From the NCBI GenBank assembly GCA_002434245.1, contig DJJR01000016.1:24853-88852 (forward strand): 64,000 bases of DNA. Direction: 5' to 3'. Every line of letters begins with the position of its first letter. Within the stretch, counting starts at the first letter, position 1. Source of the DNA: Pelosinus fermentans (GTDB lineage: Bacteria > Bacillota > Negativicutes > DSM-13327). The notes under the pieces were generated by a model. That model had not been told where the DNA came from, made no database searches, and saw only the letters and a program-made list of their open reading frames with translations. The position numbers and the translations under genes are program-made. Shown here piece by piece: positions 34,315 to 45,021 of this stretch.

Positions 34315-35748
34315 ATGAACCCGTATTTAATTGCTATTATCGTATATGCATGTATTTTAGTTGCTGTAGGTTTTATTGCTACTAAGGGAGTTAGAGGTGC
34401 ATCTGATTTTTTTGTCGCCGGCAGAAGGCTAGGACCTGCTCTTTTATTTACTACCTTAATTGCACCTAATATTGGTGCTGGATCTACCGTTGGCGTAGCT
34501 GGCGTTGGCTATAAATTTGGTATTTCTGCTTGGTGGTGGATTGCTTCTTCGGCTGTAGGTTCTGTCATATTAGCCTTTATTGTTGGCCCTGCGATTTGGC
34601 GAGTGGCAAAAGAGTATAACTTGTATACATTGGGAGATTATCTGGATCATCGTTATAATCGAAATTTTCGAGGCTTCATATCATTGATGATGGCTATAGG
34701 CACCCTGGCTATTTTTGCGGGACAGTTAATGGGAATTGCCTGGATTTTGACCGCTGTAGCTGGTACTGGTAAAACAGCGGGGATTTTGGTTGGTTCTATT
34801 GTAGTGATCTTATATTTTGGTGCTGGAGGGCTGCTCGCCGCGACATTTGTAAATAGCATTCAAATTATAGTAAAGTTTGTTGGATTCTTATTAGCCGTTC
34901 CCTTTGCATTAAATTATATAGGCGGTTGGGAAGGGCTTACTGCACTAATCGGACAAAACATAGCAGATGTCAATAAGGCTGAAGCCTATATGAGTTTTGA
35001 CGGCATTGGAATTACCATGATTATTGGTTATTTTTTAATGCTAACGCCATCTTTTTTTATTTCTCCAGGTTTAATTGGGAAGGTATATGGAGCTCGTGAT
35101 GTAGCTACAGTAAGAATTGGCACAGCTCTTAATGCTTTGGTGCAGTTTGCTTTTGCCATTGTCCCTGTTATACTAGGAATGTGTGCGTTTGCAGCATTTC
35201 CAAACTTGTCGCAGAGTGAATTGGCATTACCGATTGTTATGAAAGAATTCATGCCATTTTGGGCTTCTGCATTTGCTTTGGCAGCCATCTTCTCAGCCGA
35301 GGTTAGTGCTGCAGACGCAGTATTATATATGATAACAACATCTTTTACGAAAGATTTGTACAAAACCTTTATAAAACCTGAAACCTCAGATGAGGAATTA
35401 CTGAAAATGAGCCGCATCGTTACCGTGGCAGCTGGAATTCTCGGTATCAGCATTGCTTTACTATTGCCTAATATCATTACGGCATTGTCTATCTTTTATT
35501 CATTAATGTCCGTGTCATTAACAGCTCCTTTATTATTTGGTCTGTTTTCAAGGCGACCATCTACTAAAGCTGCCTTTATATGCGCAATTGCTGGAGTTTT
35601 GACTACTGTGGTCCTGCAATTTGGTAATGATGGAAAGGGAATTGGAATACTAAATGCTCAATCTACCGGGATTGTTTTAACCATTATCATTATGGTATTT
35701 ATGATGGTTGTGTTTCCTGCAAAAGAAAAAGGTGTAATGGCTAAATGA
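34315..35748 (+). CDS. Sodium:solute symporter (SSS family)
   Basis: This 477-residue protein has about 13 predicted membrane helices. Family features include a short periplasmic N-terminus, DFFVAGRRLGPALLFTTLIA (helix 1, sodium-site region), GAGSTVGVAGVGYKFG, and a later SAEVSAADAVLYMITTS segment with the small residues typical of the second sodium site. It imports a solute with sodium across the inner membrane. The substrate cannot be told and no catabolic genes are adjacent. A GGAG site precedes the ATG. Confidence 0.93.
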   Translation: MNPYLIAIIVYACILVAVGFIATKGVRGASDFFVAGRRLGPALLFTTLIAPNIGAGSTVGVAGVGYKFGISAWWWIASSAVGSVILAFIVGPAIWRVAKEYNLYTLGDYLDHRYNRNFRGFISLMMAIGTLAIFAGQLMGIAWILTAVAGTGKTAGILVGSIVVILYFGAGGLLAATFVNSIQIIVKFVGFLLAVPFALNYIGGWEGLTALIGQNIADVNKAEAYMSFDGIGITMIIGYFLMLTPSFFISPGLIGKVYGARDVATVRIGTALNALVQFAFAIVPVILGMCAFAAFPNLSQSELALPIVMKEFMPFWASAFALAAIFSAEVSAADAVLYMITTSFTKDLYKTFIKPETSDEELLKMSRIVTVAAGILGISIALLLPNIITALSIFYSLMSVSLTAPLLFGLFSRRPSTKAAFICAIAGVLTTVVLQFGNDGKGIGILNAQSTGIVLTIIIMVFMMVVFPAKEKGVMAK

Positions 35749-35823
35749 AATTCTTTATTTTAAATTGTGAAAGTATATGTAATAATTAAGTATTTGGAAA
35801 TGATATAAAAATGAGGTGTTATC

Positions 35824-36282
35824 ATGCATATTGTATTAGTTGAGCCTGAAATTCCTGGAAATACAGGTAATATAGCGCGATTGTGTGCAGCAACAGATAC
35901 GGAGCTTCATTTAGTAAAACCTTTAGGATTCTCGATTGAAGATAAGTATTTGAAAAGGGCTGGCCTGGATTATTGGAATTTAGTGAAAGTACATAGTCAT
36001 GAAAATTTTGCTGAAGTGATAGAATTATATAAAGGGCATAATTTTTACTTTAACACAACAAAAGCTGACCAGCATTATAGTCAAATTCAGTTTAAAGCAG
36101 ATGATTTCTTAGTGTTTGGCAAGGAAACGGCTGGTTTGCCTGAACAGTTACTAACAGAACATGAAGAAAACTGCATTCGTATTCCTATGGTTAGTGACGC
36201 CAGATCCCTTAATCTATCAAATTCTGCTGCAATCGTGATATACGAGGCTCTACGACAGCAGCAATTTATAGGTTTAAAATAA
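35824..36282 (+). CDS. trmL: tRNA (cytidine(34)-2'-O)-methyltransferase
   Basis: This 152-residue SPOUT methyltransferase 2'-O-methylates the wobble base of tRNA-Leu isoacceptors. Signature segments are VEPEIPGNTGNIARLCAAT near the N-terminus, LVFGKETAGLPEQLL, and the trefoil knot region RIPMVSDARSLNLSNSAAIV. Length is normal for TrmL. It is followed 33 nt later by the endonuclease IV-like gene in the same direction. Confidence 0.95.
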   Translation: MHIVLVEPEIPGNTGNIARLCAATDTELHLVKPLGFSIEDKYLKRAGLDYWNLVKVHSHENFAEVIELYKGHNFYFNTTKADQHYSQIQFKADDFLVFGKETAGLPEQLLTEHEENCIRIPMVSDARSLNLSNSAAIVIYEALRQQQFIGLK

Positions 36283-36315
36283 AAATCTATAATATTGAAA
36301 AGATGGTGAAACATA

Positions 36316-37173
36316 ATGCGCGCACAATTTGGACCAGGAGGCAATCCAGATGCTTTCTATGCAGCTGGCTATAAAGCATCGGTGGAGGTACCAGCATGGC
36401 TGGATATGCTGAAACTGACGGCTTATGAATACCAATGTACTCGCGGCGTGAATATAAAAGAGGAGACAGCCATAAAAATTGGGCAGCAAGCGGCAAAGTA
36501 TGGAGTGAAACTAAGTATACATGCTCCGTATTATATTAGCTTGTCCACAGACGATGTAAAAATTATTGGAAATACACAAAATCATTTTTTGAAATCCCTA
36601 GAAGTAGCTCGCTGGATGGGAGCTGACCGCATTGTTTTCCATATGGGAGGGTTAGGTAAGCAAGATCGGAAAGTAGCAATGGAAAATGTAAAACGCGCCC
36701 TTTTTACCCTATTGGAATTAGTTGATAAGCGGGGACTAACTGGCATCTATCTTTGTCCAGAGACCATGGGCAAAAAAAATCAATTGGGTTCATTAGATGA
36801 AGTTCTTGCTGTATGTGCTTTATCCGAATGGCTTATACCTACTGTAGACTTTGGACATTTGCATGCGGTAACAGGGGGAAAATATACAACAGAAGAGGAA
36901 TTTGAAGCTGTTTTTGATAAGGTGGGAGAAATTTTAGGAAAGGAAGTAGCGAAAAATCTGCATATTCACTTTAGTCCCATTGAGTTTACAAAAGGGGGCG
37001 AAAAACGTCATTGGACTTTTGCAGATGAATTTGGTCCTCCCTATGAGCCTTTTGTTGCTGTTTGTGCTAGACGTGGTTTTACACCTCGAGTGATTTGTGA
37101 GTCTGCTGGTACGCAGGCAGCAGATGCAAAAGCGATGCAAGATCTTTATGTATCCTTAATAGAGCAAAAATAA
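36316..37173 (+). CDS. nfo: Deoxyribonuclease IV-like AP endonuclease (TIM barrel)
   Basis: This 285-residue xylose-isomerase-like barrel has the endonuclease IV metal ligands in order: His in SIHAPYYISL, His in IVFHMGG, Glu in CPETMGK, Asp and His in VDFGHLHA, His in HIHFSP, and Glu in VICESAG. The family cleaves DNA at abasic sites during base-excision repair. The N-terminus (MRAQFGPGGNP) differs from E. coli Nfo, so it belongs to a divergent branch. The symbol is by family. Confidence 0.82.
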   Translation: MRAQFGPGGNPDAFYAAGYKASVEVPAWLDMLKLTAYEYQCTRGVNIKEETAIKIGQQAAKYGVKLSIHAPYYISLSTDDVKIIGNTQNHFLKSLEVARWMGADRIVFHMGGLGKQDRKVAMENVKRALFTLLELVDKRGLTGIYLCPETMGKKNQLGSLDEVLAVCALSEWLIPTVDFGHLHAVTGGKYTTEEEFEAVFDKVGEILGKEVAKNLHIHFSPIEFTKGGEKRHWTFADEFGPPYEPFVAVCARRGFTPRVICESAGTQAADAKAMQDLYVSLIEQK

Positions 37174-37264
37174 GGCATCAACTATTCAGATCTATACGAT
37201 TATGGATAGAATATTGTATAATGTATTGGGTGTATTTAGTAGATTGTAAACGAGGAGGAGTAAA

Positions 37265-37615
37265 ATGAATATTTACGATAAAACCCATGACTTAGTACGA
37301 GCAATTAAAGAATCTCCAGAATATAGAGAATTTATGGAAGTTAAGAAGGTCATTGAAACAGATGAACAAGCGAAGAAAATGGTAAAAGATTTTATTGCCA
37401 AGCAGATGGAATTAGAATACGACATGATGGGCGGTAAGAGGGAAGACAAAGCAAAGACAGAACAAATACAGCAAATGTATCAACTGATCCTTGGAAATAG
37501 TAAAGCTTCTGCATTTATGCAGTCATATATGAAATTTCAACGTCTAGTGGCGGATATTTATAAAATTTTGGGTGATTCTGTAGCTGAAGGAATGGATTTC
37601 TTTGAAAAGAAATAA
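37265..37615 (+). CDS. YlbF/YmcA family protein
   Basis: This 116-residue helical protein matches the YlbF/YmcA family: an N-terminal helix with DLVRAIKESPEYREFMEVKK, then DEQAKKMVKDF. In Bacillus these proteins form a complex with YaaT that steers RNase Y and affects competence, biofilm and sporulation. Here it is a single member of the family, overlapping murB by 14 nt. AGGAGGAG precedes the ATG. Confidence 0.9.
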   Translation: MNIYDKTHDLVRAIKESPEYREFMEVKKVIETDEQAKKMVKDFIAKQMELEYDMMGGKREDKAKTEQIQQMYQLILGNSKASAFMQSYMKFQRLVADIYKILGDSVAEGMDFFEKK

Positions 37616-38528
37616 TCTGTCTGATGAACTTTTACTAAAGTTAAAGCAAGTGATCCCTGAGTGCCGTCTTTTGATCAATGAGCCCTTATCCAAGCATACG
37701 ACTTTCAAAATTGGCGGTCCAGCCGATTACTTAGTCTTTCCTGCTTCCATGGATGAAATATCTGCCATCATGATTATTACTAAGCAGTATGGGATACCAG
37801 TTACCGTACTCGGCAATGGCTCAAATATTTTAGTACGTGATAAAGGTATTAAGGGTTTAGTCTTAAAATTTGGCAGTGAAATGTCATTTATCCGGCACAC
37901 TGGGGCTTTAGTCACTGCCGGTGCAGGGGCTATGCTGGCAGATGTTTCTTGCTATGCTGCTAAACATGGATTAAGTGGAATGGAGTTTGCGATTGGCATT
38001 CCTGGCAGTATTGGCGGTGCTGTATTTATGAACGCGGGTGCTTACTCAGGTGAAATGTGTCAAGTGGTTACGGCAGTATCTGGTGTTTGCCGAAATGGTA
38101 CTATCCAACGTTTTTTACCGGCAGAAATTAAGTTTGGCTACCGCCATAGTATTTTCCAGGACAATGACTGCATTGTTTGTGAAGTAGAATTAACACTGCA
38201 AAAACAAGAAAAGCCGGCAATTTCGCAAAAAATGGATGAGTATACATTCAGGCGGGAAAGCAAGCAGCCCTTAGAAATGCCTAGTGCTGGCAGTACCTTT
38301 AAACGTCCGCCGGGAAATTTTGCAGGGACCCTTATCGAAAAAGCTGGTTTAAAGGGACTCCAAGTTGGAGGAGCCCAGGTGTCGATGAAGCATGCCGGCT
38401 TTGTAATTAATGCTGGCGGGGCAACGGCAGAAGATGTATTATTACTGATTGAAGAAGTACAACGTCGTGTCTATGAGGATTCAGGCATCATGCTGCATCC
38501 AGAAGTACGTGTCATCGGCGAAGAATAG
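37602..38528 (+). CDS. murB: UDP-N-acetylenolpyruvoylglucosamine reductase
   Basis: This 308-residue FAD enzyme reduces the enolpyruvyl group to make UDP-MurNAc for peptidoglycan. Seen features are NEPLSKHTTFKIGGPADYLV, the FAD loop VLGNGSNILV, GIPGSIGGAVFMNAGAY, the active-site Ser in SAGSTFKRP, and a C-terminal LHPEVRVIGE carrying the catalytic Glu. It is a type II-like MurB by length. The start appears to be TTG at 37602, inside the end of the YlbF gene, with AAGGAA upstream. Confidence 0.95.
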   Translation: MKRNNLSDELLLKLKQVIPECRLLINEPLSKHTTFKIGGPADYLVFPASMDEISAIMIITKQYGIPVTVLGNGSNILVRDKGIKGLVLKFGSEMSFIRHTGALVTAGAGAMLADVSCYAAKHGLSGMEFAIGIPGSIGGAVFMNAGAYSGEMCQVVTAVSGVCRNGTIQRFLPAEIKFGYRHSIFQDNDCIVCEVELTLQKQEKPAISQKMDEYTFRRESKQPLEMPSAGSTFKRPPGNFAGTLIEKAGLKGLQVGGAQVSMKHAGFVINAGGATAEDVLLLIEEVQRRVYEDSGIMLHPEVRVIGEE

Positions 38529-38531
38529 TAA

Positions 38532-38567
38532 GCAGAAAAGACTTGGCTTTGTCTAAGTCTTTTCTGC
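38532..38567. terminator. Hairpin after murB (possible terminator)
   Basis: GCAGAAAAGACTT pairs perfectly with AAGTCTTTTCTGC around a 10-nt loop. No long T-run follows, so termination may be partial. Confidence 0.6.
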
Positions 38568-38641
38568 GTTATGCAAAGGAAGGATTTTTATATTAATTGT
38601 CGAAATATACAGATAGTAAGCAATGAGAGGAGAGGAGTCTT

Positions 38642-40243
38642 ATGAAATTAACTTTCTTAGGTGCAGCAAAAATTGTAACTGGCTCGTCTTATTTATTAGA
38701 AGTGGATACACAAAAGATTTTAATCGATTGTGGAATGTTCCAAGGTTCAAAAACGATTACAGCCTTCAATCGGCGTGATTTTCTATATGATCCAACAGCA
38801 ATTGATTGCGTGTTGCTAACTCATGCGCATATTGACCACAGCGGACTATTGCCTAAACTATGCAAATCTGGCTTCAAAGGCCCAATTTATGCCACCAGAG
38901 TAACACACGAGCTTTGTGGGATTATGCTGCCTGATAGTGCTCATATTCAAGGCTTTGATGCTGAAATTGCTAATCGTAAAGGGAAGCGTGCAGGCAAGAA
39001 ACCTGTAGAGCCTTTATATACGATTGAGGATGCCTATGCTACCCTAGAGCATTTCTCGCCAGTCGATTATGACAAAGAATTGATCTTATCACCAAATGTT
39101 GTTGTACGTTTTCGGGATGCAGGACATATCTTAGGTTCTGCTATGCTGGAGATCATGGTCAATGAAGACGGGAAAACAACTAAATTGGTATTCTCTGGTG
39201 ACTTAGGGCAACCAAATCAGCCCATCATAAAAGATCCCACCTTTATTGATGAGGCCGATTATGTGATTGTTGAGTCTACCTATGGTAATCGCTTGCACGA
39301 AGAGTATGACAGAGAAGAACATCTAGCAACTATTATTAACGACAGTGTGGCTCGCGGAGGAAACATCATTATTCCTTCTTTTGCTGTAGGTCGTACGCAA
39401 ACCATGCTGTATTATTTGCATAATCTGTTGAAAGCAGGAAAAATCCCCAATATACCAGTGATTATCGATAGTCCACTCGCTATATCTGCTACCGATATTT
39501 TCATGCGCAATACTCAGGATTTTGATGCAGAAGCTAAAGAAATGCTAAAAGGTACTAAGGATAATCCTTTGCAAATGCCTCAACTGCGTTTTACGAGAAC
39601 TGCTGATGAATCCAAAGCACTCAATAGCTTAAATGAACCTGTGATCATTATTTCTGCCAGTGGAATGGCTGATGCTGGTCGGATTCTTCATCACCTAAAA
39701 CATAATTTATGGCGACCAGAATCGAGTATATTGTTTGTCGGTTACCAGGCACAGGGCAGCTTAGGACGACGTTTGGTAGAAGGTGTAAGCAAGGTAAAAA
39801 TCATGGGAGAAGAAATTAGTGTAAGAGCGACCATTTACAGCCTGGACGGTTTTTCTGCACATGCTGATCAAGAACAGCTGTTAACATGGTTAACTTATTA
39901 TAAAAAAAAACCTGTCAATATTTTTTTAGTACATGGAGAGGTGGAAGCATCAGAACCCTTTGCGCAGCTAATTAAAGAGAAGTTAGATGTTTCCACTTAT
40001 ATTCCTAATTTTGGTGATGCAGCACTCTTAAATGGATTAGAGTGGAACATTGAACAGGCTGAAGTGACAGACCCAGCAATAAGACAGCTGCAAGAGCACT
40101 TAGAATTATTGGACAAAGAGTATAACGAATACCGTAAACATCTTGAACAATTAGGCAGTGCTGATAATAATAAGATGGGAGATATTATGCGCAGCTTAGA
40201 TAAAATGCAAGTCTACATTAATAAATTAAAAAAAGGTGTATAG
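38642..40243 (+). CDS. Metallo-beta-lactamase / beta-CASP RNase-like protein
   Basis: This 533-residue protein has an N-terminal metallo-beta-lactamase fold (LTHAHIDHSGLLPKL zinc motif, DAGHILGSAM, FSGDLGQ), a beta-CASP insert (GGNIIIPSFAVGRTQ), and a C-terminal RMMBL motif with DGFSAHADQEQLL and LVHGE. Such proteins are CPSF-like ribonucleases acting on RNA in the cytoplasm. A helical tail of ~60 residues follows the core. AGGAGAGGAG precedes the ATG. Confidence 0.92.
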   Translation: MKLTFLGAAKIVTGSSYLLEVDTQKILIDCGMFQGSKTITAFNRRDFLYDPTAIDCVLLTHAHIDHSGLLPKLCKSGFKGPIYATRVTHELCGIMLPDSAHIQGFDAEIANRKGKRAGKKPVEPLYTIEDAYATLEHFSPVDYDKELILSPNVVVRFRDAGHILGSAMLEIMVNEDGKTTKLVFSGDLGQPNQPIIKDPTFIDEADYVIVESTYGNRLHEEYDREEHLATIINDSVARGGNIIIPSFAVGRTQTMLYYLHNLLKAGKIPNIPVIIDSPLAISATDIFMRNTQDFDAEAKEMLKGTKDNPLQMPQLRFTRTADESKALNSLNEPVIIISASGMADAGRILHHLKHNLWRPESSILFVGYQAQGSLGRRLVEGVSKVKIMGEEISVRATIYSLDGFSAHADQEQLLTWLTYYKKKPVNIFLVHGEVEASEPFAQLIKEKLDVSTYIPNFGDAALLNGLEWNIEQAEVTDPAIRQLQEHLELLDKEYNEYRKHLEQLGSADNNKMGDIMRSLDKMQVYINKLKKGV

Positions 40244-40292
40244 GAAAGAAAAAATCATCCTATAATCTAAAATATATTGGTAATTTTTAATA

Positions 40293-40323
40293 TTTACAAT
40301 TGACAGCAAGACGACAGTATAAT
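40293..40323 (+). promoter_or_regulatory. Candidate promoter for typA
   Basis: TATAAT at 40318-40323 is preceded by TTTACA at 40293-40298 (19-nt spacer) and by a TTGACA at 40300 that would be too close. A weak hairpin follows at 40348-40374. The exact -35 is uncertain. Confidence 0.4.
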
Positions 40324-40402
40324 ATAGTGGTTTGTATGCGAAAATAAAAGGGTGCAGTAAAACGCATCCTTTCTTTGTTGACTTTGTAGGAGGGCTTAAT
40401 TT

Positions 40403-42211
40403 ATGAAACGTACTGATTTACGCAACGTTGCCATTATTGCGCACGTTGACCATGGTAAAACGACTTTGGTAGACGCAATGCTAAGACAAAGCGGAGTATT
40501 CCGTGCTAATGAAACTGTGGCTGAGCGGGTCATGGATTCTAATGATCTTGAACGTGAACGGGGTATTACCATTCTGTCAAAAAATACTGCTATTATGCAT
40601 GATGGTGTAAAAATTAATATTGTGGATACTCCAGGACATGCGGACTTTGGCGGTGAGGTAGAGCGAGTACTCAATATGGTGGATGGCGTTCTATTACTAG
40701 TAGACTCTTTTGAAGGTCCTATGCCTCAGACTAAATATGTTTTGAAAAAGGCCTTAGAGCAAAAATTAAAACCGATTGTTGTTATTAACAAAATTGACCG
40801 TCCAGATCAGCGGGTAAAGGACGTTGCCGATGAAGTGTTTGAATTATTTATGGAACTTGATGCTACAGATGAACAATTAGAATTTAAGATTGTTTATACG
40901 GCAGCCAGAGCTGGTATTGCTAAATTGAATATGGAAGATGACAGTGATAATCTGCAGCCTTTATTCGATTTATTAGTAGCTGAAATTCCTGCTCCTCAAG
41001 GAGAAATTGATGGACCACTGCAAATCATGGTTACCACCCTGGACTATGATGATTATGTAGGACGTATTGCTATCGGACGTGTTATTCGTGGTAAAGCTAC
41101 GAATGGACAACAGGTTTTAGTTTTAAATGGTGAAATTCAAAAGAAGGCGAAACTTGGCCGTTTATATACCTACCAGGGTTTAAAACGTACTGAAGTCCAA
41201 GAGGTGGCATTAGGAGATATCGTTGCGATTACTGGATTGGATGATGTAAATATTGGTGAAACCATTGCCGATACGGAAAATCCAGAAGCATTACCAACCA
41301 TTGATATTGATGAACCAACATTGGCTATGACCTTTAGTGTTAACAATAGCCCTCTTGCTGGACGTGAAGGTCAATTCATTACTACGAGACATTTGCGTGA
41401 TCGACTATTTCGTGAAGTAGAAACCAATGTAAGCCTAAAAGTTCGGGAAACAGAAAGTGCAGATACATTTGAAGTATCTGGTCGTGGTGAATTGCATTTG
41501 TCAATTTTAATTGAAACCATGCGCCGTGAAGGTTTTGAATTTCAGGTTGGTAAGCCAGAAGTTATTTACAAGACCATTAATGGACAGCGGTGTGAGCCAA
41601 TGGAGGCTTTAACCATTGATGTTCCTCAAGAATTTATGGGAGCCGTTATGGAAAAACTGGGTACTCGTAAAGCTGACTTGGTGAATATGACAGAAATCGC
41701 TGGTTATCTTCGTATGGAATTTGTGATTCCTGCTCGTGGATTAATTGGTTTCCGTTCTGAATTCTTGACTAGTACCAAGGGGAATGGCATTATGCATCAC
41801 TTATTCCATGGCTATGCACCATATAAAGGCGATATACCAGGACGCAGCCGCGGTGCTTTAGTTGCTTTTGAAGCAGGTGAAACAACCGGTTATGGTATCT
41901 TTGGTGTGCAAGAAAGAGGAACCTTATTTATTGTGCCAGGACAAACGGTATATGAGGGTAGTATCATTGGTGAAAACACTAGAGAAATGGATATGGATGT
42001 TAATCCATGCAAAAAGAAGAATGTTACCAATATGCGGACAAGTGCTTCTGATGAAGCGTTGCGTTTAACTGCACCTCGAATATTAAGTTTAGAACAAGCA
42101 TTAGAATATATTAATAAAGATGAATTGGTAGAGGTGACTCCTAAGAGCATTCGTCTGCGTAAAGCAATTTTAAGCCGTACATTACGTGGCAGAGAACGTA
42201 AAAATGGCTAA
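40403..42211 (+). CDS. typA: Ribosome-associated GTPase TypA/BipA
   Basis: This 602-residue translational GTPase is of the EF-G-like class. G1 is [14 protein letters not shown], the switch region has ERGITI, G3 is [11 protein letters not shown] and G4 is NKIDRP. Two EF-G-type middle domains follow, and the C-terminal BipA domain contains [18 protein letters not shown]. It binds the ribosome and aids large-subunit assembly, especially under stress or cold. Length is normal. AGGAGGG precedes the ATG. Confidence 0.97.
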   Translation: MKRTDLRNVAIIAHVDHGKTTLVDAMLRQSGVFRANETVAERVMDSNDLERERGITILSKNTAIMHDGVKINIVDTPGHADFGGEVERVLNMVDGVLLLVDSFEGPMPQTKYVLKKALEQKLKPIVVINKIDRPDQRVKDVADEVFELFMELDATDEQLEFKIVYTAARAGIAKLNMEDDSDNLQPLFDLLVAEIPAPQGEIDGPLQIMVTTLDYDDYVGRIAIGRVIRGKATNGQQVLVLNGEIQKKAKLGRLYTYQGLKRTEVQEVALGDIVAITGLDDVNIGETIADTENPEALPTIDIDEPTLAMTFSVNNSPLAGREGQFITTRHLRDRLFREVETNVSLKVRETESADTFEVSGRGELHLSILIETMRREGFEFQVGKPEVIYKTINGQRCEPMEALTIDVPQEFMGAVMEKLGTRKADLVNMTEIAGYLRMEFVIPARGLIGFRSEFLTSTKGNGIMHHLFHGYAPYKGDIPGRSRGALVAFEAGETTGYGIFGVQERGTLFIVPGQTVYEGSIIGENTREMDMDVNPCKKKNVTNMRTSASDEALRLTAPRILSLEQALEYINKDELVEVTPKSIRLRKAILSRTLRGRERKNG

Positions 42212-42223
42212 GGTATAAACATG

Positions 42224-42248
42224 GACGCCCCTTGGGGCGTCTTTTTTT
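42224..42248 (+). terminator. Terminator after typA
   Basis: GACGCCCC pairs with GGGGCGTC around a TT loop and is followed by T7. Confidence 0.95.
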
Positions 42249-42389
42249 CTAATCTTTACGCATAATCTTATAAAAAAATATAAAAAATATGATTGATATG
42301 CAGGGATTTATTAATAACGTGTCGAATGATTAAATTACAATGGAAATATTAGTTAAATTTATTTGGAAAATGTCTGGAGGGCAAGAATA

Positions 42390-42812
42390 ATGGGGCTTAG
42401 TTTAATCGATAAGCTGACAAATTATTTGATGCCACTGGAGGAAGTGGCTGCTGGAGGAAGTGTTGTATCGGAAATGGATGCAGCTCGTGCTCGTAAGTCG
42501 ATGAATTTACAGGTTCATACCAGTGAATCGATGTCTTTAAAAGTAGTAGTAGCTTCACCAGTAACATATGATGATGTGTGCATATATGCAAATCATCTGA
42601 AGGAAAATGTGGCAGTAGTAATTAATTTTTCAGGTGTAGATCTGGATATGCAGCATGCTATAAAAGATTTCATGAATGGAGTATGCTATGTAGTATCTGG
42701 TAATGTACAGCGAATTGCTGATTCTGTATTTATCTATGTTCCAGGACATGTAGATATAGAGAAAGAGCTATATGCGTATTCTGTTCCTGCCTATATAAAA
42801 CCCAAGATATAA
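42390..42812 (+). CDS. sepF: Cell division protein SepF
   Basis: This 140-residue protein has an N-terminal amphipathic membrane-binding helix (MGLSLIDKLTNYLMPLEE), a variable linker, and a C-terminal SepF domain with VVINFSGVDLDMQHAIKDFM and GNVQRIADSVFIYVP. SepF polymerises and anchors FtsZ at the division site. It stands alone here, away from a ylm cluster. The ATG at 42390 follows TGGAGGG. Confidence 0.9.
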   Translation: MGLSLIDKLTNYLMPLEEVAAGGSVVSEMDAARARKSMNLQVHTSESMSLKVVVASPVTYDDVCIYANHLKENVAVVINFSGVDLDMQHAIKDFMNGVCYVVSGNVQRIADSVFIYVPGHVDIEKELYAYSVPAYIKPKI

Positions 42813-42819
42813 GTATAAG

Positions 42820-42870
42820 AATTCCTTTGAAGTTGTTGCTTTTTTTCAAGCAGCAGCTTTAAAGGAATTT
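42820..42870 (+). terminator. Terminator after sepF
   Basis: AATTCCTTT, AAG and TGCTT pair with AAGCA, CTT and AAAGGAATT with small internal mismatches. The loop is T-rich and TTTC follows. Confidence 0.8.
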
Positions 42871-42918
42871 TCTGTATTTCTACCTAAATTTGATGAAAAG
42901 TGAAAGGAGTTTTTATGT

Positions 42919-44934
42919 ATGAAATCTAAAAAAATAGATCAATTAGCAATCAATACAATTCGCAACTTGTCGATTGATGCAGTGGAAAAAGCCAATTCTG
43001 GTCATCCAGGAATGCCTATGGGAGCAGCTTCTATGGCCTATCAACTTTGGACGAAGCATATGCATCACAATCCCAAGAATCCAAAATGGTTTAACAGGGA
43101 TCGTTTTGTACTGTCTGCAGGTCATGGTTCAATCTTGCTGTATAGCTTATTGCATTTATCAGGTTATGATCTTACAATCGAAGATTTGAAAAGATTTCGT
43201 CAATGGCAAAGCAGGACACCTGGACATCCTGAATATGGGCATACACCAGGGGTAGATGCTACTACAGGACCGTTAGGGCAGGGAATCGCTATGGCAGTTG
43301 GTATGGCGATGGCTGAACGGCATCTAGCAGCTCAATATAATAAAGCAGAATACGAAATAGTGGATCACTGCACCTATAGTATTTGTGGCGATGGTGACTT
43401 GATGGAAGGCGTTTCAGCAGAAGCAGCTTCTCTTGCAGGGCATCTTAAATTAGGACGTCTTATTGTTTTATATGATTCCAATAACATTTCTTTAGATGGA
43501 AAACTAAATTTGTCTTTTTCCGAAGATGTACAAAAGCGTTTTAAAGCTTATGGCTGGCAAGTGCTATATGTGGAAGATGGCAATGATTTGGCTATCATTG
43601 ATAAAGCGTTAGTAAAAGCAAAAGCGGATACCCTTCGTCCTACACTAATAGAGGTAAAGACAACAATTGGCTTTGGCTCACCCAATAAGGCGGGATCTTC
43701 TGCTTCTCATGGATCGCCGTTAGGCAAAGAAGAAGTACAACTAACCAAAGCTGCATATAAATGGTCTTATGAAGAAGATTTTTATGTTCCTGATGAAGTG
43801 TATACACATTTTTCTGAGACGGTCATTAAAGAGGGAGCTCGTTTGGAAGAAAAATGGAATACTTTATTGGACAAATATCGCATTGAGTATCCAGAGTTAG
43901 CAAAAAATCTTGAGAGTGCTATCAATGGGCTTTTGCCGGACCATTGGGATAGCAATTTGCCACAATATGAAGACGGCAAAAAAATTGCTTCCCGTTCTTC
44001 TTCTGGTGAAGTGATAAATGCATTTGCTAAAACAGTACCTGCACTTTTTGGTGGATCAGCCGATTTAGCCAGCTCTAACAAAACAACAATAAAAGATGCA
44101 AATCCTTTTTCTTCTGTTGATTACAGTGGACGTAATATTTGGTTTGGTGTGCGAGAGTTTGCCATGGGAGCTGCTTTAAACGGCATGGCTTTACACGGTG
44201 GATTAAAAGTATATGGTGCGACGTTCTTTATATTCTCAGACTATTTACGACCAGCAATTCGCTTGGCGGCCTTAATGAAGCTGCCAGTTACTTATGTGTT
44301 TACTCATGACAGTATTGCAGTTGGAGAAGATGGTCCTACACATGAACCGATTGAACAACTGGCTTCGTTAAGAGCCTTGCCCAATCTAAACCTGATTCGT
44401 CCGGCAGATGGAAATGAAACAGTAGCTGCCTGGAAAATAGCTTTAGAGTCTTTTGATAAACCGACAGCTTTAGTCTTATCAAGGCAAGATCTTATTACAA
44501 TCCCTGGGACGAAAGAATCTGCAGACCAGGGGGTACGGCAAGGGGCATATGTTATTTCAAAAGCAAGGGCAGAAACGCCAGATGCTTTACTATTGGCAAC
44601 TGGATCTGAAGTTCAATTAGCCGTGCAGGCGCAAAGCCAGCTTGCAAGTGAAAATATTTTTGTATCTGTAGTCAGTTTTCCTTCATGGAATTTATTTGCA
44701 GATCAGTCTCGGGAGTATCAAGAAACAGTGCTTCCTTCTAATGTGAAGGTCCGTCTGGCAATTGAAATGGGATCAACATTAGGGTGGGAACGTTATGTTG
44801 GCGATCAGGGATGTGTATTAGGTATTGATACATTCGGTGCCTCAGCGCCGGAATCAATCGTACTTAAAGAATATGGTTTTACTGTAGAGCATGTGGTTGC
44901 CAAAGTCAAAGAACTATTGAAACCTAATAAATAA
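42919..44934 (+). CDS. tkt: Transketolase
   Basis: This 671-residue thiamine-diphosphate enzyme of the pentose phosphate pathway moves two-carbon units between sugar phosphates. The N-terminal domain shows [18 protein letters not shown] and [14 protein letters not shown]. The ThDP motif is [14 protein letters not shown]. The pyrimidine domain has [19 protein letters not shown] and [20 protein letters not shown], with the catalytic His. It is a full-length single chain, not the split form. AAAGGAG precedes the ATG. Confidence 0.97.
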   Translation: MKSKKIDQLAINTIRNLSIDAVEKANSGHPGMPMGAASMAYQLWTKHMHHNPKNPKWFNRDRFVLSAGHGSILLYSLLHLSGYDLTIEDLKRFRQWQSRTPGHPEYGHTPGVDATTGPLGQGIAMAVGMAMAERHLAAQYNKAEYEIVDHCTYSICGDGDLMEGVSAEAASLAGHLKLGRLIVLYDSNNISLDGKLNLSFSEDVQKRFKAYGWQVLYVEDGNDLAIIDKALVKAKADTLRPTLIEVKTTIGFGSPNKAGSSASHGSPLGKEEVQLTKAAYKWSYEEDFYVPDEVYTHFSETVIKEGARLEEKWNTLLDKYRIEYPELAKNLESAINGLLPDHWDSNLPQYEDGKKIASRSSSGEVINAFAKTVPALFGGSADLASSNKTTIKDANPFSSVDYSGRNIWFGVREFAMGAALNGMALHGGLKVYGATFFIFSDYLRPAIRLAALMKLPVTYVFTHDSIAVGEDGPTHEPIEQLASLRALPNLNLIRPADGNETVAAWKIALESFDKPTALVLSRQDLITIPGTKESADQGVRQGAYVISKARAETPDALLLATGSEVQLAVQAQSQLASENIFVSVVSFPSWNLFADQSREYQETVLPSNVKVRLAIEMGSTLGWERYVGDQGCVLGIDTFGASAPESIVLKEYGFTVEHVVAKVKELLKPNK

Positions 44935-44965
44935 AGAAAACGTAAACAATAGAATGAACAAATAG

Positions 44966-45004
44966 AATCCCCTGAATTCAAACTCTATGAATTCAAGGGA
45001 TTTT
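44966..45004. terminator. Bidirectional terminator between tkt and bioY
   Basis: AATCCC and TGAATTC pair with GAATTCA and GGGATT, with one internal mismatch, then TTTATT on the + strand. Confidence 0.85.
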
Positions 45005-45021
45005 ATTGTTGTTGAGAAAGA